A DNA stretch of 64,000 bases. It comes from Volvox africanus. Lineage: Eukaryota > Chlorophyta > Chlorophyceae > Chlamydomonadales > Volvocaceae. Below are positions 46,637 through 58,084 of this stretch, piece by piece. The DNA is taken from NCBI GenBank assembly GCA_030268105.1, contig BSDZ01000114.1, forward strand, positions 558,001 through 622,000, in the 5' to 3' direction. Both the position numbers and the translations under genes were made by a program. The first letter of the stretch is position 1, and each line of letters opens with the position of its first letter. The notes beneath the pieces were generated by a model that was not told the origin of the DNA, did not search any database, and worked only from the letters and a program-made list of their open reading frames with translations.

Positions 46637-47866
46637 ATGTCCGTGGAACACGACGATACGCCGCACACTAGCTTAGCTAGCCAACCTGATTTTGTTGTGG
46701 CTGCTAGAGCTCCGGATAGAGGTCTTGAGACTGTTGGCACGCGAGCCACTCAAGAGCCCCTTGTCCTTCAGACCCCTGCTCACTTAATTGTGCCGCATTC
46801 AGCAGTTAATACGAATATGGACAACACTGCTGGACCAAGGGTTCTGCCATTACCTCAAGCTCGAGGGCATGATGACATCCCTGAGGTGATGAGATTGTCA
46901 ATTCCCGTTCCTAGGCTCAATATCTCGCTGACTGAAAAGACACCAGGACATAGCATAGCCGATGCAACTCGTGCGTACGTGCGTGACGCTAAAAAGTATC
47001 TCCAGGCTGTTCATGGTGGCGATAATGATGGTATCAGGTGTCTCTTCGTTGGTAACACCCTCGAGGGCTCAGCGAAGGACTGGTATCGCGAATGGACCAC
47101 CGCCCGGGGCGACTATACTTTTGACGAGATGATCGCCGCTTTGCTCGCACGGTTCGCTACTGAGGTGCAAGCACGTGATGTGGAGGCTCGTAAGGTTTTG
47201 GCGGCCGGTAGTTACCACATGCGTCGGGGTGAAAATGTACCTGTGTACCATTCACGCTTCGAAGCACTAGTGACCCCCATTGCTGATCTCACCGAACGTG
47301 TCTTTTGGTTTAAGCGAGGCCTGACGAAACTGTTGGCTAAATGGTGCGCTACTGACTTGGCTGGGGTGCCGATCAAGTCGTATGATGCCTTGGTCACTTT
47401 TGCTAAGGGTACGGAGATACGACTCCTTGCCGGTGAGGAAGAAGTCAAGTCTGTCCCTCGTGCAAATGCCGTGCAAGTGCAGGATCCGCTTGGGGAAGCT
47501 GTAGCTCTCGACCAGGAACTCGGAGCGACCCGCCCCACGCCTACTGCCACGACGCGACGCAGCAACCGGCAACGCCAGGCGCGCGGGGGCGCTAGCTCGG
47601 GTGTCCGCGGGTCAGGGGGAGCAGGTCCGAGCTCGGACCCGGCTAAGAGCAGGAAGCGTGGTGGTGCGCCGTCGTCGGCAGCCGCACAGCGCTCTGACCC
47701 CAATGTGAAGCGGATTCACACGGATGACTCGTTTATGCCAAAATGGAATTGCAATCGTTCCGAGTTCGAGCGTCGGAAAGCGGCCCATGTTTGTCTACGG
47801 TGCGTGGAGAGTCATCCTACGAAGGATTGCCCGTTAATGCCGCCGTTTGTACCTCAACCGAAATAG
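46637..47866 (+). CDS. gag: Element I Gag polyprotein, intact frame
   Basis: 409 codons, ATG 46637 to UAG 47864-47866. N-terminal region of unknown fold (about 1-130), capsid region with FVGNTLEGSAKDWY and ALLARFATEV (130-260), Arg/Ser/Gly-rich nucleocapsid linker, zinc knuckle CLRCVESHPTKDCP near residue 390. Two residues (TE of LTETERV) are absent relative to other copies, in frame. The UAG is followed by GGGCTTGCCCGG and in-frame pol. Confidence 0.9.
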   Translation: MSVEHDDTPHTSLASQPDFVVAARAPDRGLETVGTRATQEPLVLQTPAHLIVPHSAVNTNMDNTAGPRVLPLPQARGHDDIPEVMRLSIPVPRLNISLTEKTPGHSIADATRAYVRDAKKYLQAVHGGDNDGIRCLFVGNTLEGSAKDWYREWTTARGDYTFDEMIAALLARFATEVQARDVEARKVLAAGSYHMRRGENVPVYHSRFEALVTPIADLTERVFWFKRGLTKLLAKWCATDLAGVPIKSYDALVTFAKGTEIRLLAGEEEVKSVPRANAVQVQDPLGEAVALDQELGATRPTPTATTRRSNRQRQARGGASSGVRGSGGAGPSSDPAKSRKRGGAPSSAAAQRSDPNVKRIHTDDSFMPKWNCNRSEFERRKAAHVCLRCVESHPTKDCPLMPPFVPQPK

Positions 47867-50800
47867 GGGCTTGCCCGGGTTCCTGTGGAAGGGGCACCAC
47901 CCGGAATTTCTGAACTAACGCGTGGTCGGTGGTCATCCTTACGGCCAGCCGTGAAGGCATTGTTGCCTTGCGTACTTGGACACATCGAGCGAGTCATCGC
48001 GTGACGCATCACGCTTGACGGACGCACGGGACTTCTCTGCTTCGATCCGTTGTGTAATTTGTTTACACCTCGCCGTCCCCTGTCGTCTATCGATCTGTCT
48101 AACCACGTGGTTTTGTTCATCCCCTCGTCTCTGCCTGAGATGTCGGAACAGTTGGCCGTTTACAGGAGATGTAGGCGTCAATACCCAGGCACTGCCGCAT
48201 GTGTATTACTCCCCGCTTTCTGTCAGCGCAAGGCAGAGGCATCGTTAAGGGGTATGTGGTGTGTCCACCGGTTCGAGCCGGGCACCGTTTTGTTTAATGG
48301 TGTGGATCAGGAGGGTATGCTGGCTCCGTGGCCAGGCACATCCTACTCGGTTGATGTTTGGTACGAAGCTCCTGATGAGGGTGCCGTAGGTTACGGACCC
48401 GCCCTAAGTGCACTGACGTTATCTGCTGGGCAGTCGCTCGTAGATAACCGTGTCCCAGTGGTTCAGATCGGTTTGAATGGCTGTACTCTGAAGGCACTTG
48501 TTGACACCGGTGCCAGCGACGACTTCATCTCTGTCGCAGAGGTGAATGCGCTGGGGTTGACCCCAGAGTCGTCTGATTGTCCACAGGTTACCCTTGCTGA
48601 CGGGGGTAAGCATCCCATCGTGGGCAGGATTACCCTTAGCCTATCGATAGGCCCTTTGCGTGTTGTGACCCAGCCGTACGTGCTGCAGGGCTTAGCAGAG
48701 ACTGCACCGTACATAATGGGGTCTTCGACATTACGGCAGTACCGCGCGCGCATCGACATGGAGACCGCAACCCTGCATATGTGCAAGGGTACTCTGTCGA
48801 TTAAGGTACCTTTCCTGTCGTTCGAACATGTCACACCAAAGGAGGGCGAAGCTGAGGCGGTGCCTATGGTTAATTTCGCCGTGACCGCAATGGCTGCGAG
48901 AATCGAACCAGAGATCGGTTTGAATGGCTGTACTCTGAAGGCACTTGTTGACACCGGTGCCAGCGACGACTTCATCTCTGTCGCAGAGGTGAATGCGCTG
49001 GGGTTGACCCCAGAGTCGTCTGATTGTCCACAGGTTACCCTTGCTGACGGGGGTAAGCATCCCATCGTGGGCAGGATTACCCTTAGCCTATCGATAGGCC
49101 CTTTGCGTGTTGTGACCCAGCCGTACGTGCTGCAGGGCTTAGCAGAGACTGCACCGTACATAATGGGGTCTTCGACATTACGGCAGTACCGCGCGCGCAT
49201 CGACATGGAGACCGCAACCCTGCATATGTGCAAGGGTACTCTGTCGATTAAGGTACCTTTCCTGTCGTTCGAACATGTCACACCAAAGGAGGGCGAAGCT
49301 GAGGCGGTGCCTATGGTTAATTTCGCCGTGACCGCAATGGCTGCGAGAATCGAACCAGAGATCGGTTTGAATGGCTGTACTCTGAAGGCACTTGTTGACA
49401 CCGGTGCCAGCGACGACTTCATCTCTGTCGCAGAGGTGAATGCGCTGGGGTTGTCCCCAGAGTCGTCTGATTGTCCACAGGTTACCCTTGCTGACGGGGG
49501 TAAGCATCCCATCGTGGGCAGGATTACCCTTAGCCTATCGATAGGCCCTTTCCATGTTGTGACCCGGCCGTACGTGCTGCAGGGCTTAGCAGAGACTGCA
49601 CCGTACATAATGGGGTCTTCGACATTACGGCAGTACCGCGCGCGCATCGACATGGAGACCGCAACCCTGCATATGTGCAAGGGTACTCTGTCGATTAAGG
49701 TACCTTTCCTGTCGTTCGAACATGTCACACCAAAGGAGGGCGAAGCTGAGGCGGTGCCTATGGATACCCTTTGCCACGCGTTGACGACCTGTTGGATAAG
49801 CTGAAGGGCTCGGCTTATTTTTCCTTGATTGACTTACAACAGGGCTATAATCAGATTCGCATCGCTGCCTCTGATATCCCAAAAACCGCTTTTCGGACGC
49901 CTTTCGGTCACTTCGAGTATACAGTCCTATCGTTTGGGTTGACTAATGCCCCTGCGACGTTTCAGGCGGTTATGGACCGAGTGTTTAGGCCGTTTATCGA
50001 CAGGTTCGTTGTGTGCTACCTGGATGACATCTTGGTTTATTCTAAGACGCGCGAGGAGCACTTGGAGCATCTTCGGCTCGTGTTCGACGTTATGAGGCGG
50101 GAGCAATTGTTTGCTAAACGCGCCAAATGCTTTTGGGCGCAGCCTCAGGTGGAATATTTGGGCCACATTGTGTCGGCCACCGGTGTGAAGATGGACCCGC
50201 GGAAGGTCGCCGTGGTTCGCGATTGGCCCGCGCCTCAGAACCTCACGGAGCTGCGTAAGTTCCTTGGCTTGACCAATTATTTCCGTAAGTTCATTGAAAA
50301 ATATTCCATCATTGTGGCCCCGCTTACTAACTTAACTCGCAAAGGCGTTTTCGTTTCGCTCGAGTCGTGGACGTCGCAATGCCAGCGGGCATTCGAAGAG
50401 CTCAAGTGAACCGTTGCCGAAGATGTCACCCTTGCATTCCCTGATTACTCGTTGCCGTTTCGTGTTGAGGTGGTGTCTGATGCCTCAGCATTTGGAAGCG
50501 GCGCTGTATTGTTACAGGAAGGGCGACCGATCGCCTTCACGAGTAAGAAGTTTTCTGGTGTGGATATTCGCTACACCACCGGGGAACAGGAGCTTCTGGC
50601 AGTACTGCATGCTTTAAAGGAATGGCGCTGTTACCTCGAGGGACGCCCATTTACTTTAAAAACTGGCCACAAGCCCCTAACGTTTTTGCAAAGCGTTCCG
50701 ACGTTGAACCGCCGTCAGGCTAGGTGGATGGAATACCTAGCTAGGTTCGACTGCACCTGGGAGTACATTTCTGGTAAATTGAATATTGCCGATGCTCTCA

Positions 50801-52353
50801 GTCGACATCCGTCGCTACACGCTGCAATTTTAGCAGCACCCGTCGTGCGACCCCATAACGTGGAGGTGCCAATCGCGACGGACCTCGCGGAGCAGTTGAA
50901 GGTGGCCTACAACGCAGATGCCTGGTTCTCGGAGCCGGCTAATGAAAACCTTCGCAAGCAGAATGGCCTTTGGCTACGGACGGAGGGTGCAGCTACACAA
51001 ATCGTCGTTCTGAACGACGACGCGCTACGCTACGACATCCTTGCGCGGTTCCACGAGGACCCGTTAGCAGGACACCCTGGTAGCAAGCGGTTGGTCGAGT
51101 TGGTGCAACGTTCCTTTTGGTGGCCTCGTTTGGCTAACAATGCGGCGAACTTCGTACAGACATGCAGTCTGTGCCAGCGCAATAAGGCTTTGTCCGGTAA
51201 GGGCCATGGGTTGTTGCAACCGTTGCCTGTCCCGGATGCGCCTTGGGAAAGTGTTTCCATGGACTTCATAGTCGCGCTGCCCAAAACTGAGGGGGGATAT
51301 GATGCGGTGTTCGTAATGGTCGATCGTCTGACTAAGATGGTTCACCTAGCACCATGCACATCATCCTGCACGGCTGAGCAAACCGCACGTTTGTTTTTCG
51401 ATAATGTGGTTCGGTTACACGGGGTTCCCAAAAATGTGATTTCGGACCGCGGTGGGCAGTTCACATCTAAGTTTTGGGAAGCGCTCTGCAAGCTAGTTGG
51501 CATGCGTGTCAACCTGAGCACAGCGTACCACCCGCAGACTGATGGTCAAACCGAACGCACAAACCGCACGTTGGGTGATATGTTGCGCAATTATGCTGGT
51601 CGCACACCACTCGTTTGGGATACATATTTGACTGCGGCAGAATTTGCGCTTAACAACGCTGTTAACCGCTCTACAGGCAAAAGTCCGTTCTTTCTTAACT
51701 ACGGGTTTCATCCCGCGCTACCCGTGTGGCGTGAGTTGGAAGTGAACGTGCCTACTGCTAAACTTTTTGCCAAGTCTTTTATGTCCCGAATCACAGACGC
51801 GAAGTCGTGTTTGGACGCGGCGCAGCAACGAACGACGGAATACTACAACAAATCCAAGCAGGATGTGACGTTTTCGGAGGGGCAACTCGTGTTGCTAAGC
51901 ACCAAGAACTTGCGTTCCTTGGCCGACGGATCCCGAAAACTCTTACCCCGTTGGATTGGTCCGTATCCTGTCGTGCGCATGGTTGGGAATATGGCTGTGC
52001 AGCTTGCATTGCCCGCTGATATGACCATTCACCCCACGTTTCACGTATCGCTTGTCCGTCCTTATCGTGGTACGGAATCCGTCCCTGAGCCTGCTAACGC
52101 CCCCGCAGCGATCGAACCAGTTCCCGAGACCTGGATCGCTGGTAAACAGAAGTTTAATGATGTGGAACGGGTGTTAGATTATCGCGCGCGTCGTGTGGGC
52201 CGACACCGACGTAAGCGGACAGTACACGAGTACTTGGTCAAGTGGACAAAGTATACCAGCGAGCACAACTCATGGGAACCGGCATGCAACTTCTCGCAGG
52301 ACATGAAGCCCCTGCTCGAGGAAGCCCGCAAACGTGCCACGCAAGCCAAATGA
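47867..52353 (+). pseudogene. Element I pol with protease triplication and RT deletion
   Basis: In frame with gag after UAG, stopped by TGA at 48002-48004 (from CGA). The pre-protease domain and three protease copies are open to about 49764. There the linker and RT N-terminal part (about 650 bp) are lost and the frame shifts. RT from [12 protein letters not shown] runs 49771-50406 with CYLDDILVY, then TGA 50407-50409 (again from CGA; element A has the same stop). RNase H, integrase (HHCC, DDE) and chromodomain are open from 50410 to 52353 (633 codons from the first initiator-like codon). Confidence 0.88.
48467..49764 (+). repeat. In-frame tandem triplication of the protease region (447-bp unit)
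   Basis: Units start at 48467, 48914 and 49361, each with ATCGGTTTGAATGGCTGTAC; spacing is 447 bp (149 codons). Each encodes [14 protein letters not shown] and the protease body to MAARIEPE. Units 1 and 2 look identical. Unit 3 (404 bp) has a few changes (TTGTCCCC for TTGACCCC, TTCCATGT for TTGCGTGT) and is cut at 49764 by the RT deletion. Confidence 0.93.
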
Positions 52354-52375
52354 CCCTGCAGTCGATGCTGTATGA

Positions 52376-52411
52376 AGCAGCGAGGACGCTGCATATGGGA
52401 GGGGGGATAAT
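52376..52411 (+). promoter_or_regulatory. PPT and adjacent hairpin, element I
   Basis: GGGAGGGGGGATAAT (52397-52411) ends at the LTR. GCAGCGAGGACGCTGC lies about 4 nt upstream, the sense version of the hairpin seen in A, B and G. Confidence 0.8.
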
Positions 52412-52538
52412 TGTTGTGCTACGGTTCGTTTCCCGCCGATGCGTAGGTCGATGTGACCCTACGAGGCGAAGTGTTATCTTGATGAACGCATGAATGATCA
52501 ATGCATATGAATGAACCTGCATGATATAGATGTATTCG

Positions 52539-52616
<78 letters not shown>

Positions 52617-53300
52617 GCATGTTATCATTATCCATCGCGACATCGCATCATGGCAAATCCGCCTAGCATGCATGAAATACCGAATCATTGAAGTGCGCAT
52701 TATGCTCGTGCTATGAAATAATAAGTAATATTATTTGATATAATATTACTTCATTACAGCACACGTTGAGAGCGCCACACTCATCGTGATGCATGCCTTG
52801 CAACCGAATATCGTTATTCGGACCCTTGCATCATGCGAATGCCGGAAAGGCTTATACGTTGTTATGCTTGGACATCGCCTATACGCAGTAGGGATGTCAC
52901 ACTTAGGATCGGCCTCCTAGTGTGAATCGTACGGCATTGCGATACTGCGAGTATAACAGATGCGAGGACGGCTACACAAGAAAAGACATTCGATACCGGA
53001 GAACACTCGTGTGTTCTACGCTATTATTACTATACGCTATTCTACTTAGCCCGAGCTAAGCCTAAACTTTGCTATTCACCGCTGCATGATGATTGCTTGC
53101 TTCCGGCGCTGACGGCGATTACGTCCATTGCACCGCTTCGATCTGTAAGACTGTAAGTTATATCTCTTCTTGTTTGAAGTCTTCCGCTGTCTCTGTTTGC
53201 TCGCGCTTGTCTTGCTGTACTTGCAAGTGCTCGCGCATCAGTGTTGAAAGCCTTCAGACGCGCAGATACTTATGAGCAAACACGAAGGAGAGGTACAACA
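52412..53300 (+). repeat. Element I 3' LTR with expanded (TA)n
   Basis: 889 bp. A (TA)n run of about 70 bp at 52543-52612 replaces the ATATATGCAT region of other LTRs and accounts for the extra length. Confidence 0.92.
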
Positions 53301-53440
53301 GGATGTTGGGTGTTCTAGTCCCGCTCCAAGGCGAGCTTCGACGTCACGAACGATCTGAACCCATTGCGTGTACGACCTCGTCCCTTCCAGTGTTAGGTCC
53401 GTAATACTTGCGCGGGCTAACTGAAGCGAGAGACCATTGG
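53301..53440 (-). pseudogene. C2 gag, 5' piece beyond element I
   Basis: Open on minus: LQLARASITDLTLEG and VEARLGAG, matching the KLLAKWCATDLSG and TEIRLLAG segment of family-1 Gag, and running in frame into 45335 once element I is removed. It ends at 53440 where element J pol begins. Confidence 0.8.
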
Positions 53441-55557
53441 AACCGCTTGAGCTCTTCGAATGCCCGCTGGCATTGCGACGTCCACGACTCGAGCGAAACG
53501 AAAACGCCTTTGCTAGTTAAAATGGTAAGCGGGGCCGCAATGATGGAGTAATTTTTAATGAACTTACGGAAATAATTGGTCAAGCCAAGGAACTTACGCA
53601 GCCCCGTGAGGTTCTGAGGCGCGGGCCAATCGCGAACCACGGCGACCTTCCGCGGGTCCATCTTCACACCGGTGGCCGACACAATGTGGCCCAAATATTC
53701 CACCTGAGGCTGCGCCCAAAAGCATTTGGCGCGTTTAGCAAACAATTGCTCCCGTCTCATCACGTCGAGCACGAGCCAAAGATGCTCCAAGTGCTCCTCG
53801 TGCGTCTTAGAATAAACCAAGATGTCATCCAAGTAGCAAACAACGAACCTGTCGATAAATGGCCTAAACATGCGGTCCATGACCGCCTGAAACGTCGCAG
53901 GGGCATTAGTCAACCCAAACGATAGGACCGTATACTGGAAGTGACCGAAGGGCGTCCGAAAAGCGGTTTTTGGGATATCAGAGGCAGTGATGCGGATCTG
54001 ATTATAGCCCTGTTGCAAGTCAATCGAGGAAAAAGAAGCCGAGCCCTTCAGCTTATCCAACAGGTCGTCAACACGTGGCAAAGGGTAGCGATTCTTCACC
54101 GTACCCGCATTCAACCCCCGATAATCGATGCACATGCGCAAGGTCCCAAGGTTCTTACCAACGAACAACATCGGTGCAGAATACGGGGATGTGCTGGGGC
54201 GTATCATACCCTTTGCGAGCAAATCCGTCACCTGGCGCTTCACCTCGTCCAGCTCCAATGGACTCAACCTGTACATTGGCCGGGCCACAGGCTGCACTCC
54301 AGGCATGAGAGGGATTGTATGATCAACAGGACGCATAGGTGGTAGGCCAGGGATATCTTTGAAGACGTCCTCATACTGCGACAGTAGGGCCTCAACCTCA
54401 GGATCCACAGAAATCTGCGCTATGGTGGCACTGCAGCCCACCCGCGGCCTCAAAAGCAGTCCGTGGGCACCCTTCCGTAACAAACGGACGGCTTCCATAC
54501 GCCCGACTAGCTCTGGTTCGATTCTCGCAGCCATTGCGGTCACGGCGAAATTAACCATAGGCACCGCCTCAGCTTCGCCCTCCTTTGGTGTGACATGTTC
54601 GAACGACAGGAAAGGTACCTTAATCGACAGAGTACCCTTGCACATATGCAGGGTTGCGGTCTCCATGTCGATGCGTGCGCGGTACTGTCATAATGTCGAA
54701 GACCCCATTATGTACGGTGCAGTCTCTGCTAAGCCCTGCAGCACGTACGGCCGGGTCACAACACGCAAAGGGCCTAACGATAGGCTAAGGGTGATCCTGC
54801 CCACGATGGGATGCTTACCCCCGTCAGCAAGGGTAACCTGTGGACAATCAGACGTCTCTGGGGTCAACCCCAGCGCATTCACCTCTGCGACAGAGATGAA
54901 GTCGTCGCTGGCACCGGTGTCAACAAGTGCCTTCAGAGTACGGACATTCAAACCGATCTGGACCACTGGGACACGGTTATCTATGAGCGATTGCCCGGCA
55001 GATAACATCAGTGCACTTAGGGCGGGTCCGTAACCTACGGCACCCTCATCAGGAGCTTCGTACCAAACATCAACCGAGTAGGATGTCCCTGGCCACGGAG
55101 CCAGCATACCCTCCCGATCCACACCATTAAACAAAACGGTGCCTGGCTCGAACCGGTGGACACACCGCATACCCCTTAACGATGCCCCTGCCTTGCGCCG
55201 ACAGAAAGCGGGGAGTAATACACATGCGGCGGTGCCTGGATATTGACGCCTACAACTTCTGAAAACGGCCAACTGTTCCGACATCTCACGCAGAGACGAG
55301 GGGATGAACAAAACCACGTGGTTAGACAGATCGATAGACGACAGGGGACGGCGAGGTGTAAACAAATTACACAACGGGTCGAAGCAGAGAAGTCCCGTGC
55401 GTCCGTCAAGCGTGATGCGTCGCGCAATGACTCGCTCGATGTGTCCAAGTACGCAAGGCAACAATGCCTTCATGGCTGGCCGTAAGGATGACCACCGACC
55501 ACGTGTTAGTTCAGAAATCCCGGGCGGTGCCCCCTCCACAGGAACCCGGGCAAGCCC
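53441..55557 (-). pseudogene. Element J pol, one stop, truncated after RT
   Basis: In frame with gag after UAG. Pre-protease domain and protease (DTGASDDF) are open to TGA 54688-54690 (CGA in STLRQYR). From METATLHM on, the frame is open through linker and RT ([17 protein letters not shown]) to 53441. GKNLGTL replaces the usual GKKDGTL in the RT fingers. No RNase H or integrase. Confidence 0.87.
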
Positions 55558-56789
55558 CTATTTCGGTTGAGGTACAAACGGCGGCATTAACGGGCAATCC
55601 TTCGTAGGATGATTTTCCGCGCACCGTAGACAAACATGGGCCGCTTTCCGACGCTCGAACTCGGAACGATTGCAATTCCATTTTGGCATAAACGAGTCAT
55701 CCGTGCGAGTCTGCTTTGCATTGGGATCAGAACGCTGTGTGGCTGCCGACGACGGCGCACCACCGCGCTTCCTGCTCTTAGCTGGGTCTGAGCTCGGACC
55801 TGCTCCTCCTGACCCGCGGACACCCGAGCTAGCGCCCCCGCGCGCCTGGCATTGCCGGTTGCTGCGTCGCATCGCGGCAGTAGGCGCGGGGCGGGTAGCT
55901 CCAGGTTCCTGGTCTAGAGCTACAGCTTCCCCAAGCAGATCCTGCACTTGCACGGCATTTGCACGAGGGACAGACTTGACTTCTTCCTCACCGGCAAGGA
56001 GTCGTATCTCCGTACCCTTAGCAAATGTGACCAAGGCATCATACGACTTGAACGGCACCCCAGACAAGTCAGTTGCGCACCATTTAGCCAAAAGTTTCGT
56101 CAGGCCTCTCCTAAACCAAAAGACACGTTCGGTCTCGGTGAGATCAGCAATGGGGGTCACTAGTGCTTCGAAGCGTTACTGGTATGCAGGTACATTTTCA
56201 CCCCGACACATGTGGTAGCTACCGGCCGCCAAAACCTTACGAGCCTCCACATCACGTGCTTGCACCTCAGTAGCGAACCGTGCGAGCAGAGCGGCGATCA
56301 TCTCGTCAAAAGTATATTCGCCCCGGGCGGTGGTTCATTCGCGATACCAGTCCTTTGCTGAGCCCTCGAGGGTGTTACCAACGAAGAGACACCTGATACC
56401 ATCATTATCGCCACCATGAACAGCTTGGAGATACTTTTTAGCGTCACGCACGTACGAGTTGCATCGGCTATGCTAGGGCCGGGTGTCTTTTCGGTCAGCG
56501 AGATATTAAGCCTAGGAACGGGAATTGACAATCTCATCACCTCAGGGATGGCATCGTGCCCTTGCGCTTGAGGTAACGGCAGAACCCTTGGTCCAGCAGT
56601 GTTGTCCATATTCGTATTAACTGCTGAATGCGGCACAATTAAGTGGGCAGGGGTCTGAAGGACAAGGGGCTCTTGAGTGGCTCGTGTGCCAACAGTCTCA
56701 AGACCTCTATCCGGAGCTCTAGCAGCCACAACAAAATCGGGTTGGCTAGCTAAGCTAGTGTGCGGCATATCGTCGCGTTCCGTGGACAT
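55558..56789 (-). pseudogene. gag: Element J gag with several lesions
   Basis: ATG at 56789 (MSTERDDMPHTS). A 4-nt loss near 56453 (CGTACGAGTTGC), a TGA in the KDWYREW-TTA segment near 56331 and a TAA near 56173 break the capsid region. From MTPIADL the rest is open to UAG at 55558, with the zinc knuckle CLRCAENHPTKDCP. Confidence 0.85.
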
Positions 56790-57255
56790 GGAACACGAAG
56801 CAATACCCTAGGTTTGCGCAATAGAAGCCCACTTCTACCGCAAAGACAAGAGTACAAAACGATTCGGTAACCCTACCGACAGTACTCTTGAGAAGATTCA
56901 GTAAACTCAGCAAGTACTTGCCCAGCTGAGTCCTGATCACCGTAGTTTGGGTGATGAGAGTCGCCAAATGGTCCGGACGAAAGCCGGTCTCAGTCGTCAC
57001 GGCAAGCAAGGCCGGAGCGCTGAGATTACCTGTGACTCAGAGCGTATACTTACACAACAAGTGCAGCAATCTAGACAAAAGCAATTAAACAATTACAAAC
57101 CGGAAGCAGCGGCGTCCAAAACGGCGCGGCCTAGGTCTTTGGCAAAAGTATCTAGCGGTCCTCGTGGTTTGTTGCTGGAACTCGCCATAGAAAGAACCTA
57201 CTTCCGATTAGACACAAAGAGACAGTTAGGCAACGAACCTGTCTCGATACCAATT

Positions 57256-58084
57256 TGTTGTACCTCTCCTTCATGTTTGCTCATAAGTATCTGCGCGTCT
57301 GAAGGCTTTCGACACCGATGCGCGAGCACTTGCAAGTACAGCAAGGCAAGTGAGAGCAAACAGAGACAGCAGAAGACTTCAAGACAAGAAGAGATATAAC
57401 TTACAGTCTTACAGATCGAAGCGATGCAATGGATGAAATCGCCATCAGCGCCGGAAGCAAGCAATCATCACGCAGCGGTGAATAGCAAAGTTTAGGCTTA
57501 GCTCGGGCTAAGTAGAATAGCGTATAGCAATAATAATGTAGAACACACGAGTGTTCTCCGGTATCGAATGTCTTCATGTCTTACTTAGCCATCCTCGCAT
57601 CTGTTATACTCGCAGCATCGCAATGTCGTACGATTCACACTAGGAGGCCGATCCTAAGTGTGACAACCCTACTGCGTATAGGCGATGTCCAAGCATAACA
57701 ACGTATAAGCCTTTCCGGCATTCGCATGATGCAAGGGTCTGAATAACGATATTCGGTTTCAAGGCATGTATCGCGATGAGTGCGGCGCTCTCAACGTGTG
57801 CTGTAATGAAGTAATATTATATCAAATAATATTACTTATCGTTTCATAGCATGAGCATAATGCGCACTTCAATGATTTGGGATTTCATGCATGCTAGGTG
57901 GACTTGCCATGTATCGATGGATAATGGTGACATGCCAAATGCATATATAAATATATACGAATACATTTATATCATGCAAGTTCATTCATATGCATTGATC
58001 GTTCATGCGTTCATCAAAATAGCACTTCGCCTCATAGGGTCGCATCGACCTACACATCGGCGGGAAACAAACCGTAGCACAACA
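57256..58084 (-). repeat. Element J 5' LTR (family 1)
   Basis: 829 bp, TGTTGTACCTCTCC to AGCACAACA on +. Shares private changes with the D LTR. Confidence 0.9.

Larger units (their letters stand above)
45336..53300 (+). mobile_element. Element I: complete Ty3/gypsy insertion with GGATG duplication
   Basis: Both LTRs are present (45336-46172 and 52412-53300), flanked by GGATG at 45331-45335 and 53301-53305. It sits inside gag of C2; deleting it and one GGATG restores an open gag frame across the site. Internally it has a protease triplication, loss of the RT N-terminal part and two stops. Confidence 0.95.
53441..58084 (-). mobile_element. Element J: 5' part of a Ty3/gypsy element, duplicate of D
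   Basis: LTR (57256-58084), leader, gag, pre-protease domain, protease and RT up to the RNase H boundary (AFEELKR), then truncated at 53441. In reverse orientation it parallels D from LTR to RT and borders the same spacer. Confidence 0.87.

Noticed and set aside
46417..46671. 84-codon frame overlapping the gag start, present in six copies (also at 19008, 22246, 28154, 37667, 56755)
   Set aside because: It begins at TTG, not ATG, and its conservation is explained by low divergence of the leader; no sign of selection on the protein.
48463..49728. 421-codon antisense frame over the triplicated protease
   Set aside because: A consequence of repeating a 149-codon unit whose antisense happens to be open.
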